Below the pieces are notes generated by a model, which did not search any database, was not told where the DNA came from, and saw nothing but the letters and a program-made list of their open reading frames with translations. This document shows, one piece after another, positions 1 through 5,612 of a stretch of 5,729 nt of DNA (position 1 is the stretch's first letter; each line of letters begins with the position of its first letter). Location of the stretch: the NCBI GenBank assembly GCA_020216625.1, contig JAIUYB010000181.1, forward strand, positions 1 through 5,729, in the 5' to 3' direction. Position numbers and translations under genes: made by a program. Source of the stretch: Desulfarculus sp. Lineage in GTDB: Bacteria; Desulfobacterota; Desulfarculia; Desulfarculales; Desulfarculaceae.

Positions 1-620
1 ATGCCCTTCTCCGCAAAAATGGCCACGCCCCGGTTAAGGTCACGGGCTTCTTTCTCACCATCGGGCCGCTCGCCCGGCGTCACTCCGATCAACGAGATCT
101 CCCGGCCCTCGGCCGGCTGGGAGCGGGCCAGGAGCCCCAGGGCGTCCTCGGCCCACTTGCCGCCGTCGGTCAGGGCGATGACCCGCCGGATGGGGCCCAA
201 GCCGCGCACCAACAGGGCCGGTATTTCCAGGTGGGCCTTTTCCGCGTGCTGGCTGAAGCGCTTGGCCAGGTCGTGGGCCTGCATGCCCCGGTAAGGCGCC
301 CCCAGCACCAGCAAATCCAGCTTACGGCCGCGCATGGCCTCGGCGATCACGTGCACCGGGTCGCCGATCGCCAGAATCGGATCCTGGATGGCCGGGCACT
401 GATAGCGCTCGGCCTCGATCAGTTCGTTGACCGTCAGCCGGGCCTGCTCCATGGCCTCCTGCTCCCAGGATTTGCGGGCCCATCCGATGCCAAAGGAAAG
501 CTCGCGCTCCGGACTTTCCACCACATGGATGGGCCTGACCTCCCCACCCAGGCGGCAGGCCGCGCGCAGGGCGAAGCTGGATTCCAAATCACGGTCCACG
601 GCAACCAATGACGACAACAT
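1..620 (-). CDS. Universal stress protein (tandem UspA domains), C-terminus cut by window edge
   Basis: The 206 visible residues start at the ATG at 620-618, preceded by GGAG about 8 nt upstream, 22 nt after the response-regulator stop. The first UspA-like domain spans about residues 1-140: an opening strand LVAVD, then RPIHVVE, the family feature IGDPVHVIAEA (85-95), the strand DLLVLG (102-107) and a closing strand IPALLVRG (133-140). A second copy begins near residue 145 (RRVIALTDGG), so this is a tandem-domain member, not a single UspA. In the first domain the usual ATP-loop pattern G-2x-G-9x-G(S/T) is not intact: after GAPYRG (107-112) the expected G-S/T is replaced by a run ending RFSQHAEKAH. 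It may therefore not bind ATP in the ordinary way. Proteins of this family are cytoplasmic stress or signalling factors with varied roles. As last visible gene of the operon it probably acts with the receiver and PEP-synthase-like protein upstream. The family call is firm; the specific role is unknown. Confidence 0.88.
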   Translation of the reverse strand, partial: MLSSLVAVDRDLESSFALRAACRLGGEVRPIHVVESPERELSFGIGWARKSWEQEAMEQARLTVNELIEAERYQCPAIQDPILAIGDPVHVIAEAMRGRKLDLLVLGAPYRGMQAHDLAKRFSQHAEKAHLEIPALLVRGLGPIRRVIALTDGGKWAEDALGLLARSQPAEGREISLIGVTPGERPDGEKEARDLNRGVAIFAEKG

Positions 621-642
621 GCTCGTTTCTCCAATGCGATGC

Positions 643-1032
643 CTACTGCACGGTCTTCTTGCCCAGCTTGGCGCGGGCCTTCCGGACCGCCTCCCGGATC
701 TCACTGATGCGGAAAGGCTTGGCGATGAAGTCATAGGCGCCCTTGACGAAGGCCTCCCGGGCGGTTTCGATGGTGGCGTAGCCGGTGATCACCAAAACCT
801 GGCTGGCGGGACAGCGTTCGGTGACTAGCTCCAGGAAGGCCATCCCGTCGGCGCCCTCCATCTTCAGGTCGGTGATGACGATGTCGAAACAGCGCTCGCC
901 CACCCGCCTCATGGCGCTGGCGCTGTCGGTGAAGACCTCCACCTCGTAGCCGTCGTTCTCCAATTCGGGCCGCAGACGGTCGCCCACGATGGGCTCGTCG
1001 TCCAGCAGGCAAATCGACAGATTGTTTCCCAT
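643..1032 (-). CDS. Single-domain response regulator (CheY-like receiver, no output domain)
   Basis: A 129-residue protein consisting only of a receiver domain. Counting from the chosen start, the acidic pair is D11-D12 (LLDDEP), the phospho-acceptor is D55 (VITDLKM), the switch threonine is T83 (VITGYAT) and the conserved lysine is K105 (IAKPF), so all active-site residues are present. The chain ends about 20 residues after the lysine, at the last helix; there is no DNA-binding or enzymatic output. The receiver resembles those of NtrC/FixJ-type regulators (ITDLKM, GYATIETA, GAYDFIAKPF). I chose ATG 1032-1030 because GGAG lies about 7 nt upstream and it follows the TGA of the preceding gene by one base. 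An alternative ATG at 1044-1042 adds four residues, overlaps that gene by 11 nt and has a poorly spaced ribosome site. No histidine kinase is in the window; the phosphodonor may be a distant kinase or, speculatively, the phosphohistidine protein encoded just upstream. Confidence 0.93.
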   Translation of the reverse strand: MGNNLSICLLDDEPIVGDRLRPELENDGYEVEVFTDSASAMRRVGERCFDIVITDLKMEGADGMAFLELVTERCPASQVLVITGYATIETAREAFVKGAYDFIAKPFRISEIREAVRKARAKLGKKTVQ

Positions 1033-1033
1033 C

Positions 1034-3625
1034 TCATTCTCCATGACCCAAGTTTTCTCCCTGTCTCTCCTTTGGTTGCGCCATGAACTGGCTGAAATAG
1101 ACCTCGATGGCGGCGTCGTCCTTCATCAGCACGTCCAGTTGCCGAGCGAAGCCGATCAGGCGGCCCAGGAGCACCAACAGCTCCCGGGTGCGCTCCTGGC
1201 TCATTTTTTTGATTCGCGCCACCACCAGGTCGCCATTCATTTCAACCTTGAAGGAGCTTTCCTCCAAAATCGTCGCAAGCAAAGCCGCCCGCCGCGAACG
1301 CCGGGAGATGTCCGTCACCCCGCCCATGAACCGGAAGTAGACGTAGTTGTAGTTGGGCATGGGCCCCAGATAGGCGTCCACCACCGTGAAGTGGTAGCCC
1401 ACCCTCAGGCTGAGGTTTAGGTAGTTGGAGCCCACCACCGCCAGGTTCAGGCCCGTGTCCGCGCCGTCCAGCTGGGCCGGCCGGGTGCGGGTCAGGCTGG
1501 CCATCAGGCCCTTGAAATCCACCGGAACGGGCTCGGTGCTCCAGGCGTCGGGGGAGTTCAATCCCTCCCACAGGGCCAGCATGGGCATCGATGCGATCTG
1601 GTCTGGAGTGATCTGATGTTTGGGCAGGGCTTCTGGCTCCAGCCCACCGCCCACGTCGATGATCACCAGGTCCAGGGGCAGGCTGGACTTCAGGCGCTTG
1701 CCTCCCCGGCGCTGAATGTTCCAGGGGGACTTGCCCACCTCCACCAGGGCCTGCACCGCCTTCTCGTGCACGAAACGGATCACGTCGTGCAGGGTCTGGC
1801 AGCGACGGGCGCTGAACTCCGGCGACTCGGGGTCGGTCAAGGTCAGGGGGCTGATCTTGCGCAGAAGCCGGCGCAGCAGTTGGAACTCGTAGGTGGTCTC
1901 GAAGGAGGCGGCTTCCAGGAGCTGGTGGTGCAAAAGCTCCTCGATGCGGCCCAGGTAGACCACGTTGCGCTCGGCGTCCACCGTGACCTCCTGGCCGGGC
2001 CGCAGGGCCTTGGTGGCCGAGCCGGTGTCCACGATGGCCGGCACCCGGAACTCGCGGGCCACGGTGGCCATGTGGCCGGTGGTGCTGCCCACGTCGGTTA
2101 GCACCGCGCTGGCCCGGGGGATGGCCTTGGCCAGCCAGGGCGAACTGTAATGAGCAACCAACACCGCCCCAACGGGCACCTGGCTCAGGTCGTCGCCCTC
2201 GTCCACCAGGCAGACCGGGCCGGCCCCGATGCCGCGATAGGCGATCACACCCTGGTCCTTGAGCAACACGGCGTGGTCGGCCAGCCGGCCCTTCAGCTCC
2301 CGGCTGCGCGCCCGGCCGCTTTTCTGGGCGCCCAGGGAGCGGGCCTGCAAAACCCACAATCGCCCCTCTTGGTCCAGGCTCCATTCGATGTCCAGGGGTC
2401 GCTTGAAGAAGCGCTCCAGACTCAGGGCCAGGGCGGTCAGCTCCCCGACCTCGGCCTCGCCCAGGCAGGGTTGGTCCCGCCGCGCGTCGGCCACCTCCTG
2501 GAGTGGACCAACCGCCATGGGGGCCAGCATGCTGGCCTTGTGGCCGATGCGCCGCTCCAGGAGGACATGGGGGGCCTGACGCGCGACCCGGTAGGTATCC
2601 ACTGCCTCCGCGCCCTCCACCACGGTGCTCCCCAGGCCCCAGGAAGCACTGATCAAGCACTCCTGGCGCAGGGGGTCCACCGGATCCAGGGTGTAGACGA
2701 CCCCGGCCACCCGGCTGTCGACCATCACCTGGTAGAGCACCGGCATGGCCATCTCCATGGGCAACAAGCGCTTGCCCAGGCGGTAGGCCAGGCTGGCCGG
2801 GCTGTAAAGACTGGCCAGGACCTTCTTGTAGTTCGACAACAACTCCCGGAAAGGCACGTTCAGGACGGTGTCGTGGATGCCGGCGAAGCTCAGATCGCCG
2901 TCCTCGCCTAGCGCGCTGGAGCGCACCGAAAAATATGAGCGCTCCGGCGCGCCGCCGCAGACCGCCTCGGCGGCCGAGAGTATCTCCCGGCGCAGGTCGG
3001 GCGGGATGTCCCCGCCCAGAATGGCCAGGCGGATGGCCTGGGAGGCCGACTCCTGGCCGCGATGGCCCACGGCGCACTCCTGGAGCAGGCCCGCGATCTT
3101 CTCGAACAGGTTGTTGTAGGCCAGGTAGGCCCGAAACCCGGCGATGCCCACCACGAAGCCAGGGGGCACGTTGACCTGGGGCATGCGGGCCAGACGCGAG
3201 AGGTTGTAAGCCTTCAGGCCCACCACGTCGTCAAGGTTCTCGGCGATTTGATCCAGCCGATAGATGTGGTGGCGCTCGCGCACCACGATCTTGCCGGCCA
3301 GCTCCATCTCCAGCTCCATGCTCAGATTCTCCAGGACGTCGTAGACCTCCAGGTGCTTGTTGCCGGTGATGAAATTAAGGTCATAGGCGCCGGCGCGCAC
3401 CGCCTCGCCAACCTGCCGCACGCTGTCGGTCAGGTATTTCTTGTCGAAGATGAATTCGCCGCCCAGTTTGGACCCCATGTCGGCGATGATCTCCATGGCG
3501 GTGGTGTTCTTCTGCAGGATGCTTTGGAAGCGGCCGAAAATCTCGCTGAAGGGGATCTCGTCCCCCTTGCCCCAGGGCAGGAGCCAGCGCAGAAATCCCC
3601 GCGTTCCACCCTTGACCGGGGCCAT
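1034..3625 (-). CDS. PEP-synthase-like ATP-grasp/phosphohistidine protein lacking a recognisable PEP/pyruvate barrel
   Basis: An 863-residue, probably cytoplasmic protein. Residues 1-130 are a mostly helical N-terminal region that I do not recognise. About 135-432 matches the PPDK/PEP-synthase ATP-grasp domain: VGLKAYNLSRLA (135-146) and VPPGFVV, then SVRSSALGEDGDLSFAG (233-249), AGVVYTLDP (307-315), ASWGLGSTVVEG (327-338), LDIEW (411-415) and VLQARS (425-430). About 459-563 is the swivelling phosphohistidine domain, with the likely phosphoacceptor H518 in GSTTGHMATVAREFRVPAIV. In true PEP synthase or PPDK a TIM-barrel PEP/pyruvate domain with a catalytic cysteine follows. Here residues 564-863 form a different region with motifs CQTLHDVIRFVHEKAV (609-624), LVIIDVGGG and NYLNLSLRVGYHFTVVDA. 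ATP-driven autophosphorylation is expected; the final acceptor is unknown, so a gluconeogenic assignment should be avoided. The start ATG 3625-3623 has GGGAGG 6 nt upstream and shares a base with the preceding stop (TGATG). A start at 3697 would add 24 arginine- and glycine-rich residues that overlap the upstream gene. Confidence 0.9.
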   Translation of the reverse strand: MAPVKGGTRGFLRWLLPWGKGDEIPFSEIFGRFQSILQKNTTAMEIIADMGSKLGGEFIFDKKYLTDSVRQVGEAVRAGAYDLNFITGNKHLEVYDVLENLSMELEMELAGKIVVRERHHIYRLDQIAENLDDVVGLKAYNLSRLARMPQVNVPPGFVVGIAGFRAYLAYNNLFEKIAGLLQECAVGHRGQESASQAIRLAILGGDIPPDLRREILSAAEAVCGGAPERSYFSVRSSALGEDGDLSFAGIHDTVLNVPFRELLSNYKKVLASLYSPASLAYRLGKRLLPMEMAMPVLYQVMVDSRVAGVVYTLDPVDPLRQECLISASWGLGSTVVEGAEAVDTYRVARQAPHVLLERRIGHKASMLAPMAVGPLQEVADARRDQPCLGEAEVGELTALALSLERFFKRPLDIEWSLDQEGRLWVLQARSLGAQKSGRARSRELKGRLADHAVLLKDQGVIAYRGIGAGPVCLVDEGDDLSQVPVGAVLVAHYSSPWLAKAIPRASAVLTDVGSTTGHMATVAREFRVPAIVDTGSATKALRPGQEVTVDAERNVVYLGRIEELLHHQLLEAASFETTYEFQLLRRLLRKISPLTLTDPESPEFSARRCQTLHDVIRFVHEKAVQALVEVGKSPWNIQRRGGKRLKSSLPLDLVIIDVGGGLEPEALPKHQITPDQIASMPMLALWEGLNSPDAWSTEPVPVDFKGLMASLTRTRPAQLDGADTGLNLAVVGSNYLNLSLRVGYHFTVVDAYLGPMPNYNYVYFRFMGGVTDISRRSRRAALLATILEESSFKVEMNGDLVVARIKKMSQERTRELLVLLGRLIGFARQLDVLMKDDAAIEVYFSQFMAQPKERQGENLGHGE

Positions 3626-4413
3626 CAGTGGCCTCCCTTGCCTCCCTTGAAGACCAAACCCATCACCCCGCCGGCCATTAGGGCGATGACCACGCACAAC
3701 ACCCCGAAAAGAAGCGAATGGCTGAACGCCAGGCCCTTGATCAAGCCCAGGAAATGCCCGTCCTCCACCAGGTAGGATTTTTCCAGGCGTTGCGGCGCGG
3801 CTCCTTCCCGCAGCACGGTGGCGATCACCTGGTACTCACCGGCGGCCAGGGCCGAGGGGAAGTCCAGGCTGGCGCTGAAGGCGCGACGGCCTGGTCCGGC
3901 CGGGGCGTAGGCGACGGCCCCGGCGCGCTGTAGATAAAGCCCGGCGCCTTGCTTGAATTCCAGGAACTGGGCGAAGAGCTGGTCGGCGTTGTGGCCAGTG
4001 GCCGCCACCCTGGCCTCGGTCTTGAGCTGGCCCATGCCCAGCCCCAGGCTCTCCAAGCGGGCCGCGTCCGGGGCGTCGGCGGGCAATAGCAGCATGTAGA
4101 GCGAGGGCGCGTTCTCCACCTTGACCAACCCGCGATTGAGCCAGAACGGCCCCACCCGCCCTTTGACGTCAAAGGTGGCGTCTTCGCGAGGCCCCAAGAC
4201 CTCCAGGATCACCCGCTCACCGTCGGCGACCTCGCCCTTGAGGCTCACGCTGCGACCAGCGTAAAAGGTGTCGATGACCAGGGCTGGCGGATCGAGGCTG
4301 ATGCCCGCGGGGCTCGGGGTCGCCTCCGGAGCGGCCTGGGCGGCCGTGACCAGGGACCAGGCCAAGACCAGCAGGCACCCGGCCAGAATCGGAAGCATCA
4401 TCTGCCGTTTCAT
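3625..4413 (-). CDS. TIGR02186/Alph_Pro_TM-type secreted protein with C-terminal membrane anchor
   Basis: A 262-residue envelope protein. Residues 1-27 look like a Sec signal peptide (MKRQMM, then a long hydrophobic core ending TAAQA, with cleavage before APE). A beta-rich extracytoplasmic domain follows. It contains IDTFYAGRSVSLKG (47-60), VILEVLGPRED (68-78), VKGRVGPFWLNRG (83-95) and NAPSLYMLLLP (101-111). This block, with GPFWLN and then APS-Y, resembles the TIGR02186 / PF09608 family, whose genes commonly sit beside TauE/SafE permeases. About residues 232-256 form a single transmembrane helix (LLFGVLCVVIALMAGGVMGLVF), leaving a short basic glycine-rich cytoplasmic tail (KGGKGGH). The start at 4413 follows the permease stop by one base and has a G-run ribosome site 7 nt upstream; a start at 4428 would add only five residues. 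The molecular function is unknown. A role as accessory or sensor subunit of the permease is inferred from the gene pairing. Confidence 0.8.
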   Translation of the reverse strand: MKRQMMLPILAGCLLVLAWSLVTAAQAAPEATPSPAGISLDPPALVIDTFYAGRSVSLKGEVADGERVILEVLGPREDATFDVKGRVGPFWLNRGLVKVENAPSLYMLLLPADAPDAARLESLGLGMGQLKTEARVAATGHNADQLFAQFLEFKQGAGLYLQRAGAVAYAPAGPGRRAFSASLDFPSALAAGEYQVIATVLREGAAPQRLEKSYLVEDGHFLGLIKGLAFSHSLLFGVLCVVIALMAGGVMGLVFKGGKGGH

Positions 4414-4414
4414 C

Positions 4415-5359
4415 TTAATGCCCCCCATGGACGGAAAGCAGCGAGTCCGGAGTCAGAAGCAGGCCCACCAGCATCTTGACCATCACCAGCACCACCACAC
4501 AGGCCAGGAGCACCTTGAGTTGCTCGGCCTTGAGCTTGCTGGAGAGCTTGGCCCCCACCTGGGCCCCGATGGTGGAGCCCAGGAGCAGGATCAGGGCCAG
4601 GAGGAAGTCCACGGTGTGGTTGGACCAGGCCTGCATGATGGTCACGTCCACGCAGGTGAACAGCACTTGAAAAAGACTGGTGCCCACCACCACGTGCATG
4701 GGCATGCGCAGCAGGTAGACCATCACCGGGACCATGATGAAACCGCCGCCCACCCCCATGATCGCCGCCAGCACGCCCACCAGCGCCCCCAGAAACAGCG
4801 GCACCACCGGCGAGAGGACAATGCCCGATTTGTGGAAGTTGCTCTGGAAAGGCAGGCTGGACAAAAAGCGGTTGTAGGCCGAGTCCTTGGCCGGGACCGC
4901 GGCCGGGGCCGGAGCGCGTCCGGCCGGGGATTTGGCGGCGCGCAGGCTTTGCAGGCTCTCCACCAGCATGTAGCCGCCCACCACCCCCAGCATGATCACG
5001 TAGGTGATTTGAATGACGAAGTCGGCGTCGCCGGCCTGGCGCAGCAGCTTGATCAACTGCACCCCGCCGGTGCCGCCGATGATGCCGCCGGCCAGCAGAT
5101 AGAGGCCCATCTTGAAGTCCACGTTGCCCAGGCGGGAGTGGGCATAGGTGCCCGAGGCCGAGGCCGCCACGATCTGGTTAGAGTCCGAGGCGGCGGCCAC
5201 GGTAGGGGGGATGCCGATCATGATCAATAGCGGGGTCATCAGAAATCCGCCCCCCACCCCAAAAAGGCCGGAGAGCAGCCCCACCACGAACCCCAAGCCC
5301 AGGACCAGGGGCAGAAATACGCTTTGGTGCGCGATTGGCAGATAGACGTACCAGGACAT
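4415..5359 (-). CDS. TSUP (TauE/SafE, DUF81) family permease, putative sulfite/organosulfur anion exporter
   Basis: A 314-residue polytopic inner-membrane protein. The family hallmark, an internal duplication, is plain: GLLSGLFGVGGGFLMTPLL (27-45) in the first half and GVLAAIMGVGGGFIMVPVM (195-213) in the second, each followed by a helix with small and polar residues and then VD (80-81 and 250-251). Hydrophobic segments lie near 15-33, 36-50, 84-100, 115-135, 180-200, 205-218, 222-240, 250-265 and 282-302. A hydrophilic Ala/Pro-rich loop (about 140-178) joins the halves. Members move sulfite, sulfoacetate, taurine-derived or other small anions and usually export them; the substrate here cannot be read from sequence. 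The start is fixed at ATG 5359-5357 by AGGAGG ending 4 nt upstream and by the sigma-54 promoter at 5414-5399. A frame open up to 5422 would begin upstream of the predicted transcription start. This is the first gene of the operon and is paired with a TIGR02186-like protein. Confidence 0.92.
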   Translation of the reverse strand: MSWYVYLPIAHQSVFLPLVLGLGFVVGLLSGLFGVGGGFLMTPLLIMIGIPPTVAAASDSNQIVAASASGTYAHSRLGNVDFKMGLYLLAGGIIGGTGGVQLIKLLRQAGDADFVIQITYVIMLGVVGGYMLVESLQSLRAAKSPAGRAPAPAAVPAKDSAYNRFLSSLPFQSNFHKSGIVLSPVVPLFLGALVGVLAAIMGVGGGFIMVPVMVYLLRMPMHVVVGTSLFQVLFTCVDVTIMQAWSNHTVDFLLALILLLGSTIGAQVGAKLSSKLKAEQLKVLLACVVVLVMVKMLVGLLLTPDSLLSVHGGH

Positions 5360-5362
5360 GTT

Positions 5363-5369
5363 CCCTCCT
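5363..5369 (-). promoter_or_regulatory. Ribosome binding site of the TSUP permease
   Basis: On the minus strand AGGAGGG precedes GAAC-ATG. This near-perfect anti-16S match decides the start codon at 5359 against the in-frame ATG at 5422. The predicted mRNA leader from the sigma-54 start is about 29 nt. Confidence 0.8.
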
Positions 5370-5398
5370 GCAGGTTTGGTCTCCGCGCAGAAGAGAAT

Positions 5399-5414
5399 GG
5401 CAACTCGCGTGCCA
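5399..5414 (-). promoter_or_regulatory. Sigma-54 (RpoN) -24/-12 promoter of the operon
   Basis: The minus strand reads TGGCACGCGAGTTGCC, that is TGGCACG-N4-TTGC, an exact match to the sigma-54 consensus. The -24 GG (5413-5412) and -12 GC (5401-5400) are separated by the required 10 nt. Transcription should start near 5388, about 29 nt before the permease ATG. The site lies between the end of a Fis-HTH regulator gene and the permease, with palindromic candidate enhancers upstream, as expected for a sigma-54 unit. Confidence 0.92.
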
Positions 5415-5420
5415 TCGCAC

Positions 5421-5447
5421 ATTTATCATTATAATTAACAATTTATC
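5421..5447. promoter_or_regulatory. AT-rich segment between enhancers and promoter (possible DNA-bending region)
   Basis: 24 of 27 bases are A or T in an otherwise GC-rich window. Its position between the candidate activator sites and the -24 element fits a flexible or IHF-bent spacer for activator looping. I find no clean match to the IHF consensus (WATCAA-N4-TTR), so IHF binding is only a possibility. The segment also carries a chance TATAAT. Confidence 0.35.
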
Positions 5448-5478
5448 TCGATTGCCAGGCGGGGAGGCCTTGAGGGGA

Positions 5479-5495
5479 TGTTCAATATTGAAACA
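5479..5495. promoter_or_regulatory. Palindrome, candidate activator binding site 1 (UAS1)
   Basis: The sequence TGTTCAATATTGAAACA has a perfect 12-base core palindrome TTCAATATTGAA (5481-5492). The right half is TTGAAACA; the left half is TGTTTCAA missing one T. Its centre lies about 98 bp upstream of the predicted sigma-54 start, within the usual range for enhancer-binding proteins. It shares its half-site with the second palindrome at 5562-5583, which supports recognition by one protein, most simply the regulator encoded next door. Confidence 0.65.
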
Positions 5496-5497
5496 GC

Positions 5498-5513
5498 ACA
5501 AGCCGACAAGCCG
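5498..5513. repeat. Short tandem duplication, 2 x 8 bp
   Basis: ACAAGCCG occurs twice head to tail (5498-5505 and 5506-5513) between the two candidate activator sites. It may be a slippage duplication; no function is indicated. Confidence 0.5.
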
Positions 5514-5561
5514 ATTTATGGGGTGGATAGACGGGTTTTGGAAGTCGAGCTTGGTTTATTT

Positions 5562-5583
5562 TTGAAACAGCGGCCTGTTTCAA
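5562..5583. promoter_or_regulatory. Palindrome, candidate activator binding site 2 (UAS2)
   Basis: TTGAAACAG and CTGTTTCAA form perfect 9-bp inverted arms around a 4-nt centre (CGGC). The half-site TTGAAACA matches the one in UAS1, but the halves are everted relative to it (TTGAAACA..TGTTTCAA here, TGTT(T)CAA..TTGAAACA there). The centre is about 184 bp upstream of the predicted transcription start and 86 bp from the UAS1 centre, roughly eight helical turns. It lacks a downstream U-tract on either strand, which argues against a terminator. Confidence 0.65.
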
Positions 5584-5596
5584 TTTGGCCTGGGGA

Positions 5597-5610
5597 GCGG
5601 GCAGGCCCGC
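5597..5610 (-). repeat. GC-rich inverted repeat just after the regulator stop codon
   Basis: GCGGGC and GCCCGC flank a 2-nt centre (in RNA effectively about 5 bp with a 4-nt loop), starting 3 nt beyond the TGA of the regulator gene. It could slow or protect the 3' end of the regulator transcript. With no U-run after it, it is not a standard intrinsic terminator. Confidence 0.3.
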
Positions 5611-5612
5611 CT

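Larger units (their letters stand above)
1..5388 (-). other. Predicted sigma-54-dependent transcription unit (five genes visible)
   Basis: From the predicted start near 5388 all five genes lie on one strand. The junctions are a 1-nt gap (permease to anchored protein), a 1-nt overlap TGATG (to the PEP-synthase-like gene), a 1-nt gap (to the receiver) and a 22-nt gap (to the stress protein). No internal terminator or space for a promoter is visible. The unit runs off the left edge, so more genes may follow. Confidence 0.78.

Noticed and set aside
1242..3077. 611-residue minus-strand open frame in another register
   Set aside because: It lies inside the PEP-synthase-like gene, whose own frame carries the clear family motifs. 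The alternate frame is Gly/Pro/Arg-rich noise.
1034..3625. Calling this gene ppsA (PEP synthase) or ppdK
   Set aside because: The PEP/pyruvate barrel is not recognisable and the C-terminal third differs, so the metabolic name would be misleading.
2150..3775. Long plus-strand open frames (2150-2911 and 3062-3775)
   Set aside because: Both are antisense to well-supported genes, biased in composition and without motifs.
4375..4413. Lipobox-like LAGC at residues 10-13 of the anchored envelope protein
   Set aside because: It is too near the N-terminus, with hydrophobic sequence continuing past the cysteine and a better signal-peptidase I site at TAAQA/APE; the protein also has its own C-terminal helix.
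4268..5230. 320-residue plus-strand open frame antisense to the permease
   Set aside because: It is a shadow of the minus-strand permease gene in GC-rich DNA: composition is dominated by His/Gln/Gly/Arg, with no recognisable domain.
5428..5433. TATAAT on the minus strand as a sigma-70 -10 box
   Set aside because: No acceptable -35 lies 16-18 nt upstream, and the hexamer sits in a 24-of-27 A/T segment where it can arise by chance. The sigma-54 element nearby is a far better promoter.
5335..5565. 76-residue plus-strand frame across the intergenic region
   Set aside because: It overlaps the promoter, ribosome site and both palindromes and has no family features; it is explained better as regulatory DNA.
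5562..5583. Palindrome read as an intrinsic terminator of the regulator gene
   Set aside because: On the minus strand the stem is followed by A-rich, not T-rich, sequence, and the plus strand has only three T. The shared half-site with 5479-5495 fits a binding site better.
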